A stretch of 64,000 nucleotides of DNA from NCBI GenBank assembly GCA_964035015.1, contig CAXIUP010000124.1:77501-141500 (forward strand). The letters are read 5' to 3'. The stretch comes from Corallium rubrum. Its lineage: Eukaryota; Cnidaria; Anthozoa; Scleralcyonacea; Coralliidae. Below the pieces are notes generated by a model. The model searched no databases. It had not been told where the DNA came from and saw only the letters and a list, made by a program, of their open reading frames with translations. Both the position numbers and the translations under genes were made by a program. Below are positions 34,060-46,598 of this stretch, piece by piece (position 1 is the stretch's first letter; every line of letters starts with the position of its first letter).

Positions 34060-37000
34060 TTTGCTACGTTTTATAAAATTGTTGTTGAAATATTTAGTGA
34101 AATACCGTATTAACTCTATTCAGCATTTCAGCCCCCTCTCATCCAAACTGTTTATACCTTGAAACAACGTTACCTGTTTCGAGAAAAGTCATCACTAAAC
34201 ACTCCTATTTAGATGTATAAATTTGTTAAATTCTCCGCTCCAAAAGGCAAGAAATTGCATCGCGTGCTCGCTAGCATGAATCGAAAGTTCGTGATCAGCA
34301 ACTGAGTTAGTCGCTCTGAAACAAAATGTTCTTAATAGCCCTTAGACTTCTCATCGAAAAAGTCAGACTTGCCAAACGAATATTCTACTTTTATTTTCCA
34401 ACCGCATTTTCGATCTCAGCTTCAGAGTAATGATCACATTTCTTGCTTTTGCGTAGGGAAAACGTTCCGTAGATGATTTCTCGGAGATATCAAACCGAAA
34501 TGAGATAAAGCTATGTTGTCTGCGCTGGAAGTTCTCTTTTTTGATGGCGGCAACGATGTTGTTGACGAAGAAATGTTATAAACATTGGCAGTGATGAACA
34601 TTTTGCAGTTTGTCATTCGGCGTCCGAATACGAAGCTAATCAAATTGGTGCCGCTGTTCAACCCGCCTTGGAAAACCCTGAATCAATAAACCCTGGACTC
34701 TGAGGCTGTTGGCGCAAAGCATTAGCTGAATTATTTTTTCCATAAACCGTTGACAAAAAACGATATCCCATGAGGGGGAGTATAATTTTAGCTTTCGAGG
34801 CTGTCCGGGGAGGGTGGGGTGTTCATTTCGGTCTCAGGATCTCCAAAGAGAGGAGAGGATCCATTTAGCATTTCCTGCAGGGACCCGGGGGTACGGATCT
34901 TTTCTGGACCAATGTTTTGATAAATTAATAATAGTATTTCTATAATATTTATAAGTATTTTCTCTATTTTTTGTTGCATTATGTGGTTAATTAGGTGCGA
35001 CATGTATTATTAACTTCTTATTAACCGAACGCGAGGTCTTTACAGAGAAATATCGGACCGAGGTCTTCTTGGTACAGACCGAGCCCGTAGGGCGAGGTTT
35101 GTACACAAAGACCGAGGTCTGATATTTCTCTGTAAAGACCGAGCAAGCGAGGTTAATAAAAAGTTTATTATATGGCATTTTGAAACAACAAACCTTACAT
35201 TTATACCTTGTCATGATACGTACTTTAGTCAGTTTAGTGTGACCTCGAGCGTGTGACATAAACTCATCGTTTTCAATGTTGTTGCTTTTGTTGTCGTCGC
35301 TTTCGGACTCCTAAACTCGCTTCCAGATTGCTCCCGTCCCAATCATACATAATTTAGTCCTCAGGTTGTTGAATTCACAAAATTCTTGCGGTTTTCTTTC
35401 GTTGTTTAGTTGCAAACAACATGGCTGATAAGAAATTTGTTGGGGGTTTTTCCGTAATGGACCGCTATGGTCCATTACGGGAAAGTAATGGACCGCTAAA
35501 AATGTTTCTAAGAAAATCACAGCGCGCTATTTCACTGGAAGTGACGCTTGCCATATAATAAATGTTTATTATTAATAACATCTAATTAACAATTCAACAA
35601 CGAGACCGAGTTTTCTATGAGCTAATAGTCAAGGAGGCGAAGCCGAGTTGACTATCTACTCGTAGAAAACGAGGGCGAGCTGTCTAATTGTTTTAGTATC
35701 AACCATAAACAACTTTTCGTCAACGTAAATATAAGTCTCATCAGTCTCATCAAACATTGTTCCAAATTTTCAGATAGTTTTACCTTTTGTTTCCAGAAGT
35801 CTCTCCATACAAAACGTAGAGTAACTCGATGGCGCATGATAGACAAACGCTCACAAAAAAAAAACGCGATTGTAATTACTTTGCTTCAAATTTAGTGTAG
35901 ATATACTCCATAGGAAGAAGCGAATTCATTTTCGTATTCGAAAATGTTAAACTGAATAATTTTCCATTACTTATTTTCATGATTTCATCACTCGTATATA
36001 AATTTTAGCGGACGCCATGTTTGGCCTAGTTTTCAGGTTGTGCTTGCAGCGTGAATATGCCGTGGCTTCTGATTGTTCAGAATGGGAGTACTCCAGTTAT
36101 AAGAAGGTTTATCATTAGAAAGCGCTAGCTCGGCCAATCAGAAAGCCGGATTTGTAATAGACCATTGGTTGATACTATTGTCTAATATTTAATACATGTA
36201 TCTAGTTTTACAGGCGATAATGTTGTCAAAGAACTAATCTTTTCAAAAACACCAACAAAATTTTCACTTTAAATCGAGTGAAAAATTCGTTTAAAATTAA
36301 TATTTCTCATTGGCAACCAGATACATTATAAAAAACATATGATCCAAAAAATGCACACATCTGTGGCAAAAAAAAAACAATTGGTAATGTTCTTGTTCAA
36401 AAAGGGTTTCACTCACTCACAAGGCTATATTCAGGGGTGTTGAGATGCTGGTACATGAGTTTGGATACCCAAATACTGTACATACAGTAGGTGCCAAAAC
36501 ACTATAAATCACCAGTAAACTCCAAAATCTCCCAGGTAGGACGCTGCCAGAACCTCCTAAAGAGCTCTAAATATCATCACAACTTTACCATTGACAAGTA
36601 TCAAAATATCTCAGGATATGGCACTTATTCAATACTTGATAACCTTGTATTTGACATATGTGGTTCATACCATCTTAAACCCGCTTAGCTGCGAATTTGA
36701 AAATTCTTCTGTGTCAAAGATAAGAGTGTTAAAAGAGTTTTATTCTAAGAAAAATGCCCACCAGATGACAGCTATTTTGACAGAAAGTAAAGGCAAAAAC
36801 ACAACTCCCATGATGCATTGCTAGAATTTGAATTTTCCATTGCCTGCTAATATTGACCAATCAGAAGAAGACATGACGTTCATGACATCAGACCTGACAA
36901 AGCTTCATTATTATAAAATTTGTTATTGACAAGCATGCAGTATGATATTAATTACAGGTACTTACATCAACCAGGATTTATTGTAAGCAACAATTTTTAT

Positions 37001-37179
37001 GGTGCTCAACCACTACTCATGGTTTCAAATTTACACTGTACCTGTATTACACAAATTCTGCACTTACTTCTGGCAAAATGGACAGAACCACCTTAACCCT
37101 TTCCCCACTAGAGTTCTTCCCTTGACAAGTAAAATCATCTGGTGTTAGCCAGAGTAAAATCCCCAGTAGAAATCCTAAA

Positions 37180-38510
37180 CAGGATCCTATAGGATCCTGT
37201 AGGATCCTGTCAGGATCCTAAGTATGACAGGATCCTAAGCAGGATCCTAACAGGATCCTGAACGTAGCAGGATCCTAGCCAGGATCCTGACAGCATCCTG
37301 AACTTTGCAGGATCCTAATTAAGGTCCTGACAGGATCCTAAACTTAACAGGAACCTAACCTAGGATCCCAAACTTCGCAGGATTCTAGCCAGGATCCTGA
37401 TAACATCCTGAACACTAGAGGAAGAAACTAGAGTAAACTAAATTAACTTTATTTATACTGAAAAGCCTTAGCAGTCATATTTGAACTGTTCTTTTTAGAA
37501 GTCAAGTAACGAGTATCTCTTATTGGTTCAGTGTTAGCACGGGAGGAAGCTATGTAGGATCCTAATCAAGATCCTGACAGGATCCTAAACCTAATATGAT
37601 CATAACGAGGATCCTGACAGGATTCCAAGCTTTACAGAAGCCTATAATCAGAATCTTGGTTAGGGAGCTCAGAATCTTTGTTAGGGAACATCCTGAAATC
37701 AATATGAAGATCTTTTTATGAAGGATACCATTATTTAAAACTAGACATTCTAGGATCCTGAGTAGGGTCCTACCAAGAAAATCTAGGTTCCTGAGTAGAA
37801 TCCTACCAGGAAAATCTAGGGTCCTGAGTAGGATCCAGTACTAGGAAAATTTAGGATCCTGAGTAGGATCCTAGCAGGAATATCTAGGATTCCGAGTAAG
37901 ATCCTACCAAGAAAATCTAGGATCCTGAGTAGGATCTTACCAAGAAAATCTAGGTTCCTGAGTAGGATCCTACCAAGAAAATCTAGGATCCTATCAAGAA
38001 AATCTAGGATCCTGAGTAGGATTTTACCAAGAAAATCTAGGTTCCTGAGTAGGATCCTACCAAGAAAATCTAGGATCCTACAAAGAAAATCTAGGATCCT
38101 ATCAAGAAAATCTAGGATCCTGAGTAGGATCTTACCAAGAAAATCTAGGTTCCTGAATAGGATCCTACCAAGAAAATCTAGGATCTTACAAAGAAAATCT
38201 AGGATCTTACAAAGAAAATCTAGGATCCTATCAAGAAAATCTAGGATCCTGAGTAGGATCTTACCAAGAAAATCTAGGATCCTGAGTAGGATCTTACCAA
38301 GAAAATCTAGGATCCTGAGTAGGATCCTACCAGGATATCCTGAGAAGGATCCCGGGAGAGAGGCAGGTGCATGGGTGGGAGTAGGAAAGGTCGGCACTCG
38401 GCAGGAGCAACTCTAGATCCTACCAGGAAAATTTAGAATCCTGACAATTAATAGCAGCACCCTGAGCAGGATCTTCCTGGGAAAATATAGTGTAGGATCC
38501 TAACATAAAT
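37180..38510. repeat. GGATCCT degenerate tandem array 1
   Basis: CAGGATCCTGA and CTAGGATCCTGAGTAGGAT units repeat dozens of times, with a regular ~27-bp CTAGGATCCTGAGTAGGATCTTACCAAGAAAA phase in 37.8-38.33 kb (quoted here as a pattern). A non-repeat gap lies at 37430-37555. A 193-residue frame at 37816-38397 (minus) reads through the array as LRILDFLGKI repeats; it probably is not a gene. Confidence 0.9.
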
Positions 38511-38552
38511 GACATTAATAACAGAGAAACTGATCAGGGTCATTCCCAGTTA

Positions 38553-39200
38553 AGGTGGCTCCACACAGTTTCTTGAAAAATGGAAAATACAAGTTTGAGA
38601 GTCCAAAACACTACGCGTGCATAAACAATTCGGGAAAAGAATAAAACTAAATGTTATGCATAGTTAAACAGTCTGACAATCAAAAACTGTTACCAAATAA
38701 ATAGCAACAGTTGTTGTTATGGCAAGAATAACGTTTCAAAATGGCTGCCAATTACCCTTCAAACTAATTAAATTTGAAAAAAACTTTTGTGACTCCCAAT
38801 TTTTTTTCATTAAAACGTTTCTTGAAGTATGAGTAATCAATAGGCCGATTTTAGAAAAATTCTGTAGAACGAATAATATTTTCCCGGAAAAATCATGTTA
38901 GTTAGTTTTTAAAAAAATTCGTTCTGCAGAATTTTTTTAAAATCGGCATATTGATTACTCATAACACAAGAAAAGTTTTAACGAAAGAAAAATTGGGGGT
39001 CACCAAAGTTTTTTTCGAATTAAATTAGTTTGAAGGGTAATTGGTAGCCATTTTGAAACGTCATTGTTGCCATAGCAACAACTGTTGCTATTTATTTGGT
39101 AGCAGTTTTTGATTGTCAGACTGTTTAACTATGCATAACATTAGTTTTATTCTTTTTCCGAATTGTTTAATCACCTATTTTGGTCTCTCAAATTTCTCTC
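38553..39200. mobile_element. Fold-back MITE, GGTGGCTCCA ends, copy 1
   Basis: The left arm runs from AAGGTGGCTCCACACAG through AACAATTCGGGAAAAGAAT to GCAACAGTTGTTGTTATGG. The right arm repeats these inverted but is truncated before the GGTGGCTCC end. A fuller copy is at 59547-60233. Confidence 0.82.
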
Positions 39201-40640
39201 TTCGAGTCTTAGACAAATAATGTCAGACACTCAGACAGAGTGATGTAATGAAAGGGCCGTTTTGGTCGGCTCAAGAAAGAATTACTAAGAACTTGCCAAA
39301 TCTTGTAAGATCTTGTAAAATCCAGCCAAAAATCTTGTAGAATACAATATTACATCTGACATACAATTTATCGATCAGTGTATATATATACTCGAAATTT
39401 GGACTGAGACGTGCCATAATGAATATCATTCAACGCAGTGCCACTCAGGTAGGGTTAAACTTATTTTATTCCCGAGATTTAGTGTCATTTCTTTGACTGC
39501 GTGTGCTAGATGCGGCTTATTTTTGGTGCTTGATAGCTAATGTAGCCAATAGCTTCGCATAGACTTCAATTTCAAGATAAATTGTAACTATATATTAAAA
39601 AATCTACAGTTTCAAACCAGTCACAGTTGTTGTTCGAATGTTCTCAGGATGTCGCCGCTTGATAGCGACGTAGTGTACAATATAATTCAGTTTGTAACTG
39701 AGAAAATTAATTAGATTTGACTAGTCTTTTGTAGTTACAGTCTACAGGTATCCTAATTGGTGCCTAGGCTTGCTGAAGGTTGTCCATCTGATGGAACTGA
39801 TGAGTGTAATAGTCTGGCATTGGGCACCCGTAGAAATGGGGTTGTTAATCGTTGATTTATTTGTTGCTGTCTAGGTTTGCTGATGGAGCTTCCTTTGACA
39901 AGTACATGTACAATTGTCTGGAATTATACAGAGTAAAATTACTATGAATACAGTATTAATAAAATAAAGTAATATAATAGCTCAGGGGAGGAATCCAAAC
40001 AGAGTTTTGAATAAAAATAATTTTTAAGCCAATCAACAAACCTAGTGGACTTTCTCATTACTTTGAGGTGTGGATAAATAAAATTGTGTCTGATCACTGC
40101 CTCACTCTACTGCGGCTTAATTGTGATGGATGGTCACTGTAAAATTTTGCATAATTGTTTATTAATTTTAACTTCTTGTCTGTGGATGCTTCCATATTTC
40201 AATTGTTATTATTTTTTACCAGCTTTTGTTTTATATAGCCATGACTTTCTAAGGGCTTATAACAACTGGTATTGCATTGAAATTATTAATGTAATTACTG
40301 TAGATAATGGATGTCTTGGGTAATGGCATTCAGGGGACAAAAATTTGGGAAATATGGAAGTATCCACAATTTATTGTTTACTGGCTAATGTATTATATAC
40401 ACTAGTACTGTAAATTTGTACCTGTACAGTAGTCCCTCAGATATATTGACGATTAATAATGACAAATAAATTATTCTAGCAGGACAATATTTTGTGTTTT
40501 ACTGTATATTTTACCTGCACATTATTCTAGAGGATTTCATATATTATAATCCTCATGCCACAAGATCTAATTAGAGGATTTCACATATTCCAAGAAATCC
40601 TACATTTCATGTATCTTGCACAGGCATGACATTATTGTAT
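39201..40640. other. Gene-free stretch inside copy A
   Basis: A 79-residue open frame at 40084-40323 (plus) has no motif. No clear repeat boundary was found. This stretch has no counterpart in copy B. Confidence 0.5.
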
Positions 40641-41050
40641 ATTGGATTCTGGATAGGAACCCTATGCACCGCAGGATTCTACAGGATGCCAGCAGATTTT
40701 TTTTTATCTTTGTGTAGGATCCTACAAAAATGCCACTTGGATCCTATACAAGATCCTGTAGGATGCTGTACAAGATCCTGTAGGATCCTATACAAGATCC
40801 TGTAGGATCCTGTAGGATATTGTATAAGATCATGTAGCCAGTAGGATCTACATATCCTATAGGATCCAGTATAAGATCCTGTAGGATCCTAAGTAGAATC
40901 CTATAAGTTCTTGTACAAGATCTTACAGGATCCTGTAGGATCCTACTCAGCATCCAGTAGGATCCTAATTTAAGAAAATTTAGGATCCTGTTAGGATCAT
41001 ACCAGGATCCACTAGGATCCTACCAGGATCCTACTCAGGATTTCTACCAG
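40641..41050. repeat. GGATCCT degenerate tandem array 2
   Basis: The same unit type as array 1 (AGATCCTGTAGGATCCTGT, AGGATCCTACTCAGGAT). It ends where sequence shared with copy B resumes (ATAATAAAAGGCCACCATGG), so both arrays and the DNA between them are a net gain relative to copy B. Confidence 0.9.
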
Positions 41051-41215
41051 GGATAATAAAAGGCCACCATGGTAGGAGAGACAGTTTTTAACCATTTTCT
41101 CACTAAGGTTCTTCCCTTGACAAGTAAAATCATCTCGCATTAGCCAAAGTAACTCTGTTCTTAGCCAGAGGAAAATACTAAGAGGCCACCACAGTAGGGA
41201 AATGGTTAATGAAGT
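41051..41215. mobile_element. MITE with TTAACC.TTTC..CAC ends
   Basis: AACCATTTTCTCACTAAGGTTCTTCCC near 41090 (pattern) and GGGAAATGGTTAA near 41197 form the ends. TTCTTCCCTTGACAAGTAAA and TTAGCCAGAG.AAAATACTAA are inside. Relatives lie near 10600, 37093 and 56253-56476. Its right edge borders the 3' end of the zinc-finger gene. Confidence 0.65.
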
Positions 41216-42561
41216 TCAGTCATGTGCTTTACCAATGCATTAGCTAAGTCAAATGTGACATCACATTTCAAGCATATGTACTGCATCCCATTTGGTTCTG
41301 TGGCTTCAAGTTCATGGCTCAACAAATGTCGATCAAATGCTTTATAATGTAAATTCATGTTACAGTAATTACACTTGAAACTTTTTCCTTTGTTACACGT
41401 ATGTGTCTTTTGATGATTTACAAAACTAGATGGGTGGGAAAACGCTTTGTCACAGACATCACATTTGAATGGTTTCTCTCCAGTATGTGTTCTTTTATGA
41501 TATACTAAGCCACTTGACAGGGAAAATGTCTTCTCACAGACATCACATTTGAATGGTTTCTCCCCAGTATGTGTCCTTTTATGATATACTAAGCCACTTG
41601 AGTGGGAATATGTCTTCTTACAGACATCACATTTGAAAGGTTTCTCTCCAGTATGTGTTCTTTTATGATATACTAAGCTACTTGACTTGGAAAATGTCTT
41701 GACACAGAGATCACATTTGAATGGTTTCTCCCCAGTATGTGTTCTTTTATGATATACTAAGCCACTTGAGTGGAAATATGTCTTCTCACAGACATCACAT
41801 TTGAATGGTTTCTCCCCAGTATGTGTTCTTTTATGATATAGTAAGCTACTTGACTGGGAAAATGTCTTGTCACAGACATCACATTTGAATGGTTTCTGTC
41901 CAGTATGTGTTCTTTTATGAGATAGTAAGCCACTTGACTGGGAAAATGTCTTGACACAGAGATCACATTTGAATGGTTTCTGTCCAGTATGTGTTCTTTT
42001 ATGATATACTAAGCCACTTGAGTGGAAATATGTCTTCTCACAGACATCACATTTGAATGGTTTCTCCCCAGTATGTGTTCTTTTATGATATAGTAAGCTA
42101 CTTGACTGGGAAAATGTCTTGTCACAGACATCACATTTGAAAGGTTTCTCTCCAGTATGTGTTCTTTTATGATATACTAAGCCACTTGACTGGGAAAATG
42201 TCTTCTCACAGACATCACATTTGAATGGTTTCTCTCCAGTATGTGTTCTTTTATGATAGAGTAAGCGACTTGAATAGATAAATCTCTTGTTACAGACATC
42301 ACATTTGAATGGTTTCTCTACAGTATGTAATACCATATGACGTCTTAAACTTGCTAAACTGCCAAATGTCTTGGTGCAGGCTGGACACCTACGAGACTTT
42401 TTACCATTCATGCTAGAACTCCTTTTCGTCAAGTCAGAATTATTACTCACAGTAGATCCTTCACGTTTTGGACAGCTCTTCCTCTTATCAACTCTCCCCA
42501 CACTACCTTTTAATTTCCAACAAAATATGTGAAATATAAACTGAAATTCACAACACTTCAA
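41206..42561 (-). CDS. C2H2 zinc-finger protein, 14 fingers
   Basis: An uninterrupted 451-residue frame encodes fourteen C2H2 fingers. The first is CPACTKTFGSLASLRRH, eleven are regular CD[VL]C...YHKRTH fingers joined by HTGEKPFK linkers, and the last two (CNYCNMNLHYKAFDRH, CLKCDVTFDLANALVKH) are irregular. Known: such arrays bind DNA in the nucleus and often act as transcription repressors. No KRAB, SCAN or BTB domain is visible. A basic stretch (KRKSCPKRE, KKSRR) precedes the fingers. Fingers 4-6 and 7-9 are near-identical blocks. The Met at 42561 may not be the real start: an acceptor-like ...AATTAAAAG lies near 42500, so this could be a last exon. Copy B keeps only its 3' end (56472-56569). 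Confidence 0.88.
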   Translation of the reverse strand: MKCCEFQFIFHIFCWKLKGSVGRVDKRKSCPKREGSTVSNNSDLTKRSSSMNGKKSRRCPACTKTFGSLASLRRHMVLHTVEKPFKCDVCNKRFIYSSRLLYHKRTHTGEKPFKCDVCEKTFSQSSGLVYHKRTHTGEKPFKCDVCDKTFSQSSSLLYHKRTHTGEKPFKCDVCEKTYFHSSGLVYHKRTHTGQKPFKCDLCVKTFSQSSGLLSHKRTHTGQKPFKCDVCDKTFSQSSSLLYHKRTHTGEKPFKCDVCEKTYFHSSGLVYHKRTHTGEKPFKCDLCVKTFSKSSSLVYHKRTHTGEKPFKCDVCKKTYSHSSGLVYHKRTHTGEKPFKCDVCEKTFSLSSGLVYHKRTHTGEKPFKCDVCDKAFSHPSSFVNHQKTHTCNKGKSFKCNYCNMNLHYKAFDRHLLSHELEATEPNGMQYICLKCDVTFDLANALVKHMTELH

Positions 42562-42839
42562 AATAGCACATTAAATATCCGCAATCCGCATTCCGCATAA
42601 AGTAAACAAACACTTGACTCACTGAGCCTGCGTTCCAATTGACCTGCGTGACAAAAAGGCAAAAGGGCAAACTACTTCATTTAAGTTCTAATATAATTCA
42701 TTTAAGGTCAAATAACGTTTAGCTTTAGGAAAATATGAAAAAAAATATTAAAATTGATATATTGAAAAAAGACTCCTAGGCCGAAAAAATCAGTATGGAA
42801 ACAAAAGTTAATATGTTGGAAAAAAGCAGGACAGCGTCG

Positions 42840-43008
42840 GCCACGGTTGAAATCGAAATATTACCAGGGTTAAGTCACGTTGGCCTGAAAAACAGAGAAA
42901 AATCTTCTCGACGTTTCGAGCGAAGGCCCGTCAGGAGAAATTAGTGGGCCTTCGCTCGAAACGTCGAAAAGATTTTTCTCTGTTTTTCAGGCCAACGTGA
43001 CTTAATAA

Positions 43009-43013
<5 letters not shown>
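42840..43013. mobile_element. Head-to-head hammerhead-like palindrome
   Basis: CAGGACAGCGTCGGCCACGG leads into ACCAGGGTTAAGTCACG, then CTCGACGTTTCGAGCGAAGG, a centre, and the same in reverse. Both CTGACGA cores are damaged here (GTCAGG without AAG on the left; lost on the right). It ends at an (AT)n tract. Copy B lacks it, so it inserted after the duplication or was lost from B. Confidence 0.82.

Positions 43014-43079
<66 letters not shown>
43014..43079. repeat. (AT)n microsatellite
   Basis: An AT run at the right edge of the palindrome; the corresponding tract in copy B is 60872-60944. Confidence 0.95.
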
Positions 43080-43083
<4 letters not shown>

Positions 43084-43577
43084 AAAGATTTATATATGTA
43101 AATATAGTTTCTTTATTCTTCCTACTTGATATATACGTACTAGCTATACTATCTGAATCAATCCTTGGACATGACGTCCAGACTCAGGGGCGGCGGAAGC
43201 TACCTGAAGCGGCCGGGGCAGTCATTTAAAAAGGGCACCTTTTTCTTGACATTAATTTTTCTGTGCGGTAATGTTCGGTAACATTTTTCTATATGGGTAC
43301 TGGACCACTGGTGATCTTTTGTACGTAATTATTTAATTTGGTTGGATAACACATTTTTTTCATTGATTAGAACAATTTTATCTTTTCCCATCTGATCTCG
43401 TATAAAATTAGATATGTATTTATTGGATATCTATATATATTAGATATATAGATACTTATTACAACGTGTTTTTATACAGTAAATTCTATGATTTTATTTT
43501 ACATATTACTTTACATTGAATTATATTTAAGAAAACACAAAATCTGTTAATATTAATAATGATTAATGAAATATCCT

Positions 43578-46010
43578 TCATTCAAATCGTCCAAAGTACT
43601 TGCGCCGCTGCTCACTTGCTTGTACGAAATCTTTAGCAATTTTGAAGGTACAGACATCGTCAATGCGGTTCTTGTGAATGGTGCTAAACATTCTGTTGTT
43701 TAAACTGTTTGCGGACATTGTTGACCGTAACCACGATTTAATTCGTCGCATGACGCTAAAGCTTCTCTCAGCGGTTGCTGACACTAGAGGCACGGAATTG
43801 TAAAGACATAACAACTTGTCGATTTCAGGAAGGCTTTCTTTTGAACTTTGTTTCTTGTTCAAGACATCACAAATGGTGGAGACCTTGGTAACTTTCCTCA
43901 GAGGAATTTCGGATTCCCTGTTGTAAAGCTTGATGTGAACAGGAAGTTCTTGAAGCTCGTTCTTTAGCTCTTGTAGGTCGATTACCTCCGAAAGATCACC
44001 CAGCTTGTCTACAAGCTCATTGGAACTGGAATATTCCTTATTTGCTCCATACAAAAGACAACTTTCTATTGCCTTCAGAACTTGCAGGTCATCTTGGTCG
44101 AAGCGAGTCTTGATGGCTTCTTTGATAGCATCCAATGTTTCATAATAAATACGTAGTAGCTCTTCTTTCTCATTTAAGGTGACTGGTGCAATTGGAGTGC
44201 TGGAATGGATTACGTAGTCCATCATGTAGGCAGGAGTGGTTCTCTTTCTCTTTGCCAAAATCGGCTCAGTCATTATCACAGTGCTGCTCCTGTCGATTCG
44301 TGTTTTGTTGAACACCGTTTTCATCATGCTGTACTCCAGTTATCTTCTCTGCTTTGGTGAATAGACGCTCGAATTCTTCAGTTGATCTGAATTCCTGTAG
44401 GCGAATGTAATGCTTGTCAATGCTTGCTGTAGCTTGTTCTGCCGTCAGGCTTGCACTTTGCAACTGCTTTGAGTTATTCTCAAGTAGGTATGCTAGCTCA
44501 TTCATTGCAACCAGCTTGAACACTTCAGGAAAAGACTTGAGTTTTCGCAGCAACCCGTTTGATTTTGCTCGGCATTCTGGTGCGACACTTACATCCGTGG
44601 ACAAGGTCTTCAAGGTCTCTTGGAGCTCGCGGTTCTTCTTTAGAATAACATGTGCAGCAGCTCCTCTTGTAGTCCACCGTGTTCTTGAAAGATTTCGCAG
44701 CTTTAAGTTGCTCTGGGTACTTTCAGGATTGTCTGACAGTTCCTTCTGGATATTGTCAAAAAGCAAAACTCTCTTTGGCTTACACCAGCAAGAGCATAAA
44801 TATCTTCACAGAAATCTTGAGCGTCAGCAACCATTCTGGATAGTGATGTTGCATCTTTGTAGACTAGCTCGTTGCAGTGAACAAAGCAGTGAATGTAAAG
44901 TGCATGTTTGCAAACTTCATCTTTTACCAAAACCGCCAACCGTTTCATGGCCGATGCCCCATCAAATGCCATTCCAGCCATCTTTTGTGTGGCCATATTG
45001 CATCGGACCAGTATATCCTGTACATACTTTAGCAGGGCTGCAGATGATAGTCCTTCGTCACATGGTATAACGCCGATAAAATCTTCCAAAATCTCGTAGT
45101 TTTCATTGCAGTGGCGAACAGAAAAAGACAACTGTTCAGTTTTTGAAATGTCACTTGACTCGTCACAAATGATTGCATAAAATCTGCTCGCATTCACGTC
45201 ATTTATCAAATTCTTTCTTTCCCTTAGCACCAATTGTTCTTCTTGCTCGACTAAAATGTCATGAGACATATACTGGTTTTCTTTCAAAAGAAGATTTAAT
45301 CCTGCATGGTCGATGGCCTTGTCTTTGTTGAACTGGAAAATGTTTGATGCTTCGTCGGTATGTCCTCTTATTGCAACGCCCTGTCGAAGAAGTGTTTTCA
45401 AAGTGTTCAAATGCGCTATAAGGCCTTGTCGTCTCAGATTCTGCTGCTCTTTGACCTGATCATCTATCTGACACTCAACTGTCGGTTGGTTTCTTCTTGC
45501 ATGTCTCATGGCACTCTTGTGGTTGTCACTTTCGTCATGATCAGCTAATCGTTCCATACCTTTCTTCCAGTTGCAGAACCCAGGAGCGGAATCAGAGAAG
45601 ATAAATGGTGAAATATCGTGAGCCTGTTTGTATTGAGTACAGACTTCGCAGAAAGCTGCATGCTTCTCACGGTGATACCACAGCCATTTGTATTTTTGGA
45701 GCCATTCAGATTGGAAAAATCTTCCTTTGTTTTTGCTACAAAGCTTCTCTCCCTCGTTAAACTCGCTCCTAACTTTTATCCATGGATCAACAATCACTTC
45801 TGACGTTTCGGGTCCGGATTCAGGAGTATCAGAGCTACCTGATGGAACAGCAATTTCCTTCTCAGGTGTCGTTTCAGCATCTTCTGTTGTCAGTTCACCA
45901 CTTAATTCTTGTGTACAGTTCTTAAAAAAATGATGCGATTGTGGTTTGGCCAGTTGCATTAGCGGTATTTTTATTTTTGTTCTCTGCATCTCTCTTTGCC
46001 CGTTCAGCAC
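43578..46010 (-). pseudogene. hAT transposase, TTF zinc finger type, two frameshifts
   Basis: Three overlapping frames cover the whole protein. 46010-44703 (435 residues) has a TTF-type zinc finger (RFFQSEWLQKYKWL, AAFCEVCTQY) and the catalytic region (FYAIICDESSDISKTEQLS, then MAFDGASAMK). 44766-44266 holds the helical insertion (LSRTRWTTRGAA...). 44327-43578 ends in the hAT dimerisation domain (SATAERSFSVMRRIKSWLRS). Frameshifts lie near 44.77 and 44.29 kb. Known: relatives include ZMYM1/ZMYM5-like and '52 kDa repressor' type proteins, all hAT-derived. The lesions are few, so it died recently or carries assembly errors. Confidence 0.9.
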
Positions 46011-46064
46011 GTGGCATTAATGAATATTTCTATGCAAAAATAAAATAGTACATGCACTACAGTC

Positions 46065-46252
46065 TTAAGCTGGATTTCCATTCAGTGCATTTTGTCGCGC
46101 GATCGACTTTTCTCGATCGCTTTCTTTTGAAATGTGTGTATTCAACCAAAGCTAATGAAATGCGTTCCGCTTGACAACCCACAATTCAAAAGAAAGCGAT
46201 CGAGAAAAGTCGATCGCGCGACAAAATGCACTGAATGGAAATCCAGCTTTAG
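46065..46252. mobile_element. piggyBac-like palindromic MITE, copy 1
   Basis: GCTGGATTTCCATTCAGTGC and complement form arms of ~75 bases that include TCGCGCGATCGACTTTTCTC. TTAA lies at the left; the right reads TTTA. Confidence 0.88.
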
Positions 46253-46412
46253 ATTGCAGTCTAAGATTGGCACATAAATTGACAGTCTCACAGAAAGGTG
46301 GGACCACGAGGCATTTTTCCACAAAAGTCAAAAGATGCCGAACAGAACACAAAATACGAGTTCCTTTATTCGTTTTACGTTTACATTAATCGTTGTAGCG
46401 GAGCCGTACAGT

Positions 46413-46598
46413 TAAGCTGGATTTCCATTCAGTGCATTTTGTCGCGCGATCGACTTTTCTCGATCGCTTTCTTTTGAAATGTGTGTATTCAACCAAAGCT
46501 AATGAAATGCGTTCCGCTTGACAACCCACAATTCAAAAGAAAGCGATCGAGAAAAGTCGATCGCGCGACAAAATGCACTGAATGGAAATTCAGCTTAA
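46413..46598. mobile_element. piggyBac-like palindromic MITE, copy 2
   Basis: Nearly identical to copy 1 and in the same orientation 161 bases away, with TTAA on both sides. The high identity suggests recent movement or local duplication. Confidence 0.9.

Larger units (their letters stand above)
34060..43182. repeat. Segmental duplication, copy A
   Basis: Collinear blocks match copy B: 34320-35010 with 49225-50512, 35590-36120 with 50530-51065, 36125-37160 with 55310-56315, 41045-41310 with 56315-56569, 42596-42835 with 59466-60865, and 43014-43182 with 60872-61034. Extra material in A is a ~540-bp repeat (about 35020-35570), the GGATCCT arrays and the zinc-finger gene body. 34070-34250 also matches the start of copy C near 61430-61650. 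Confidence 0.85.
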
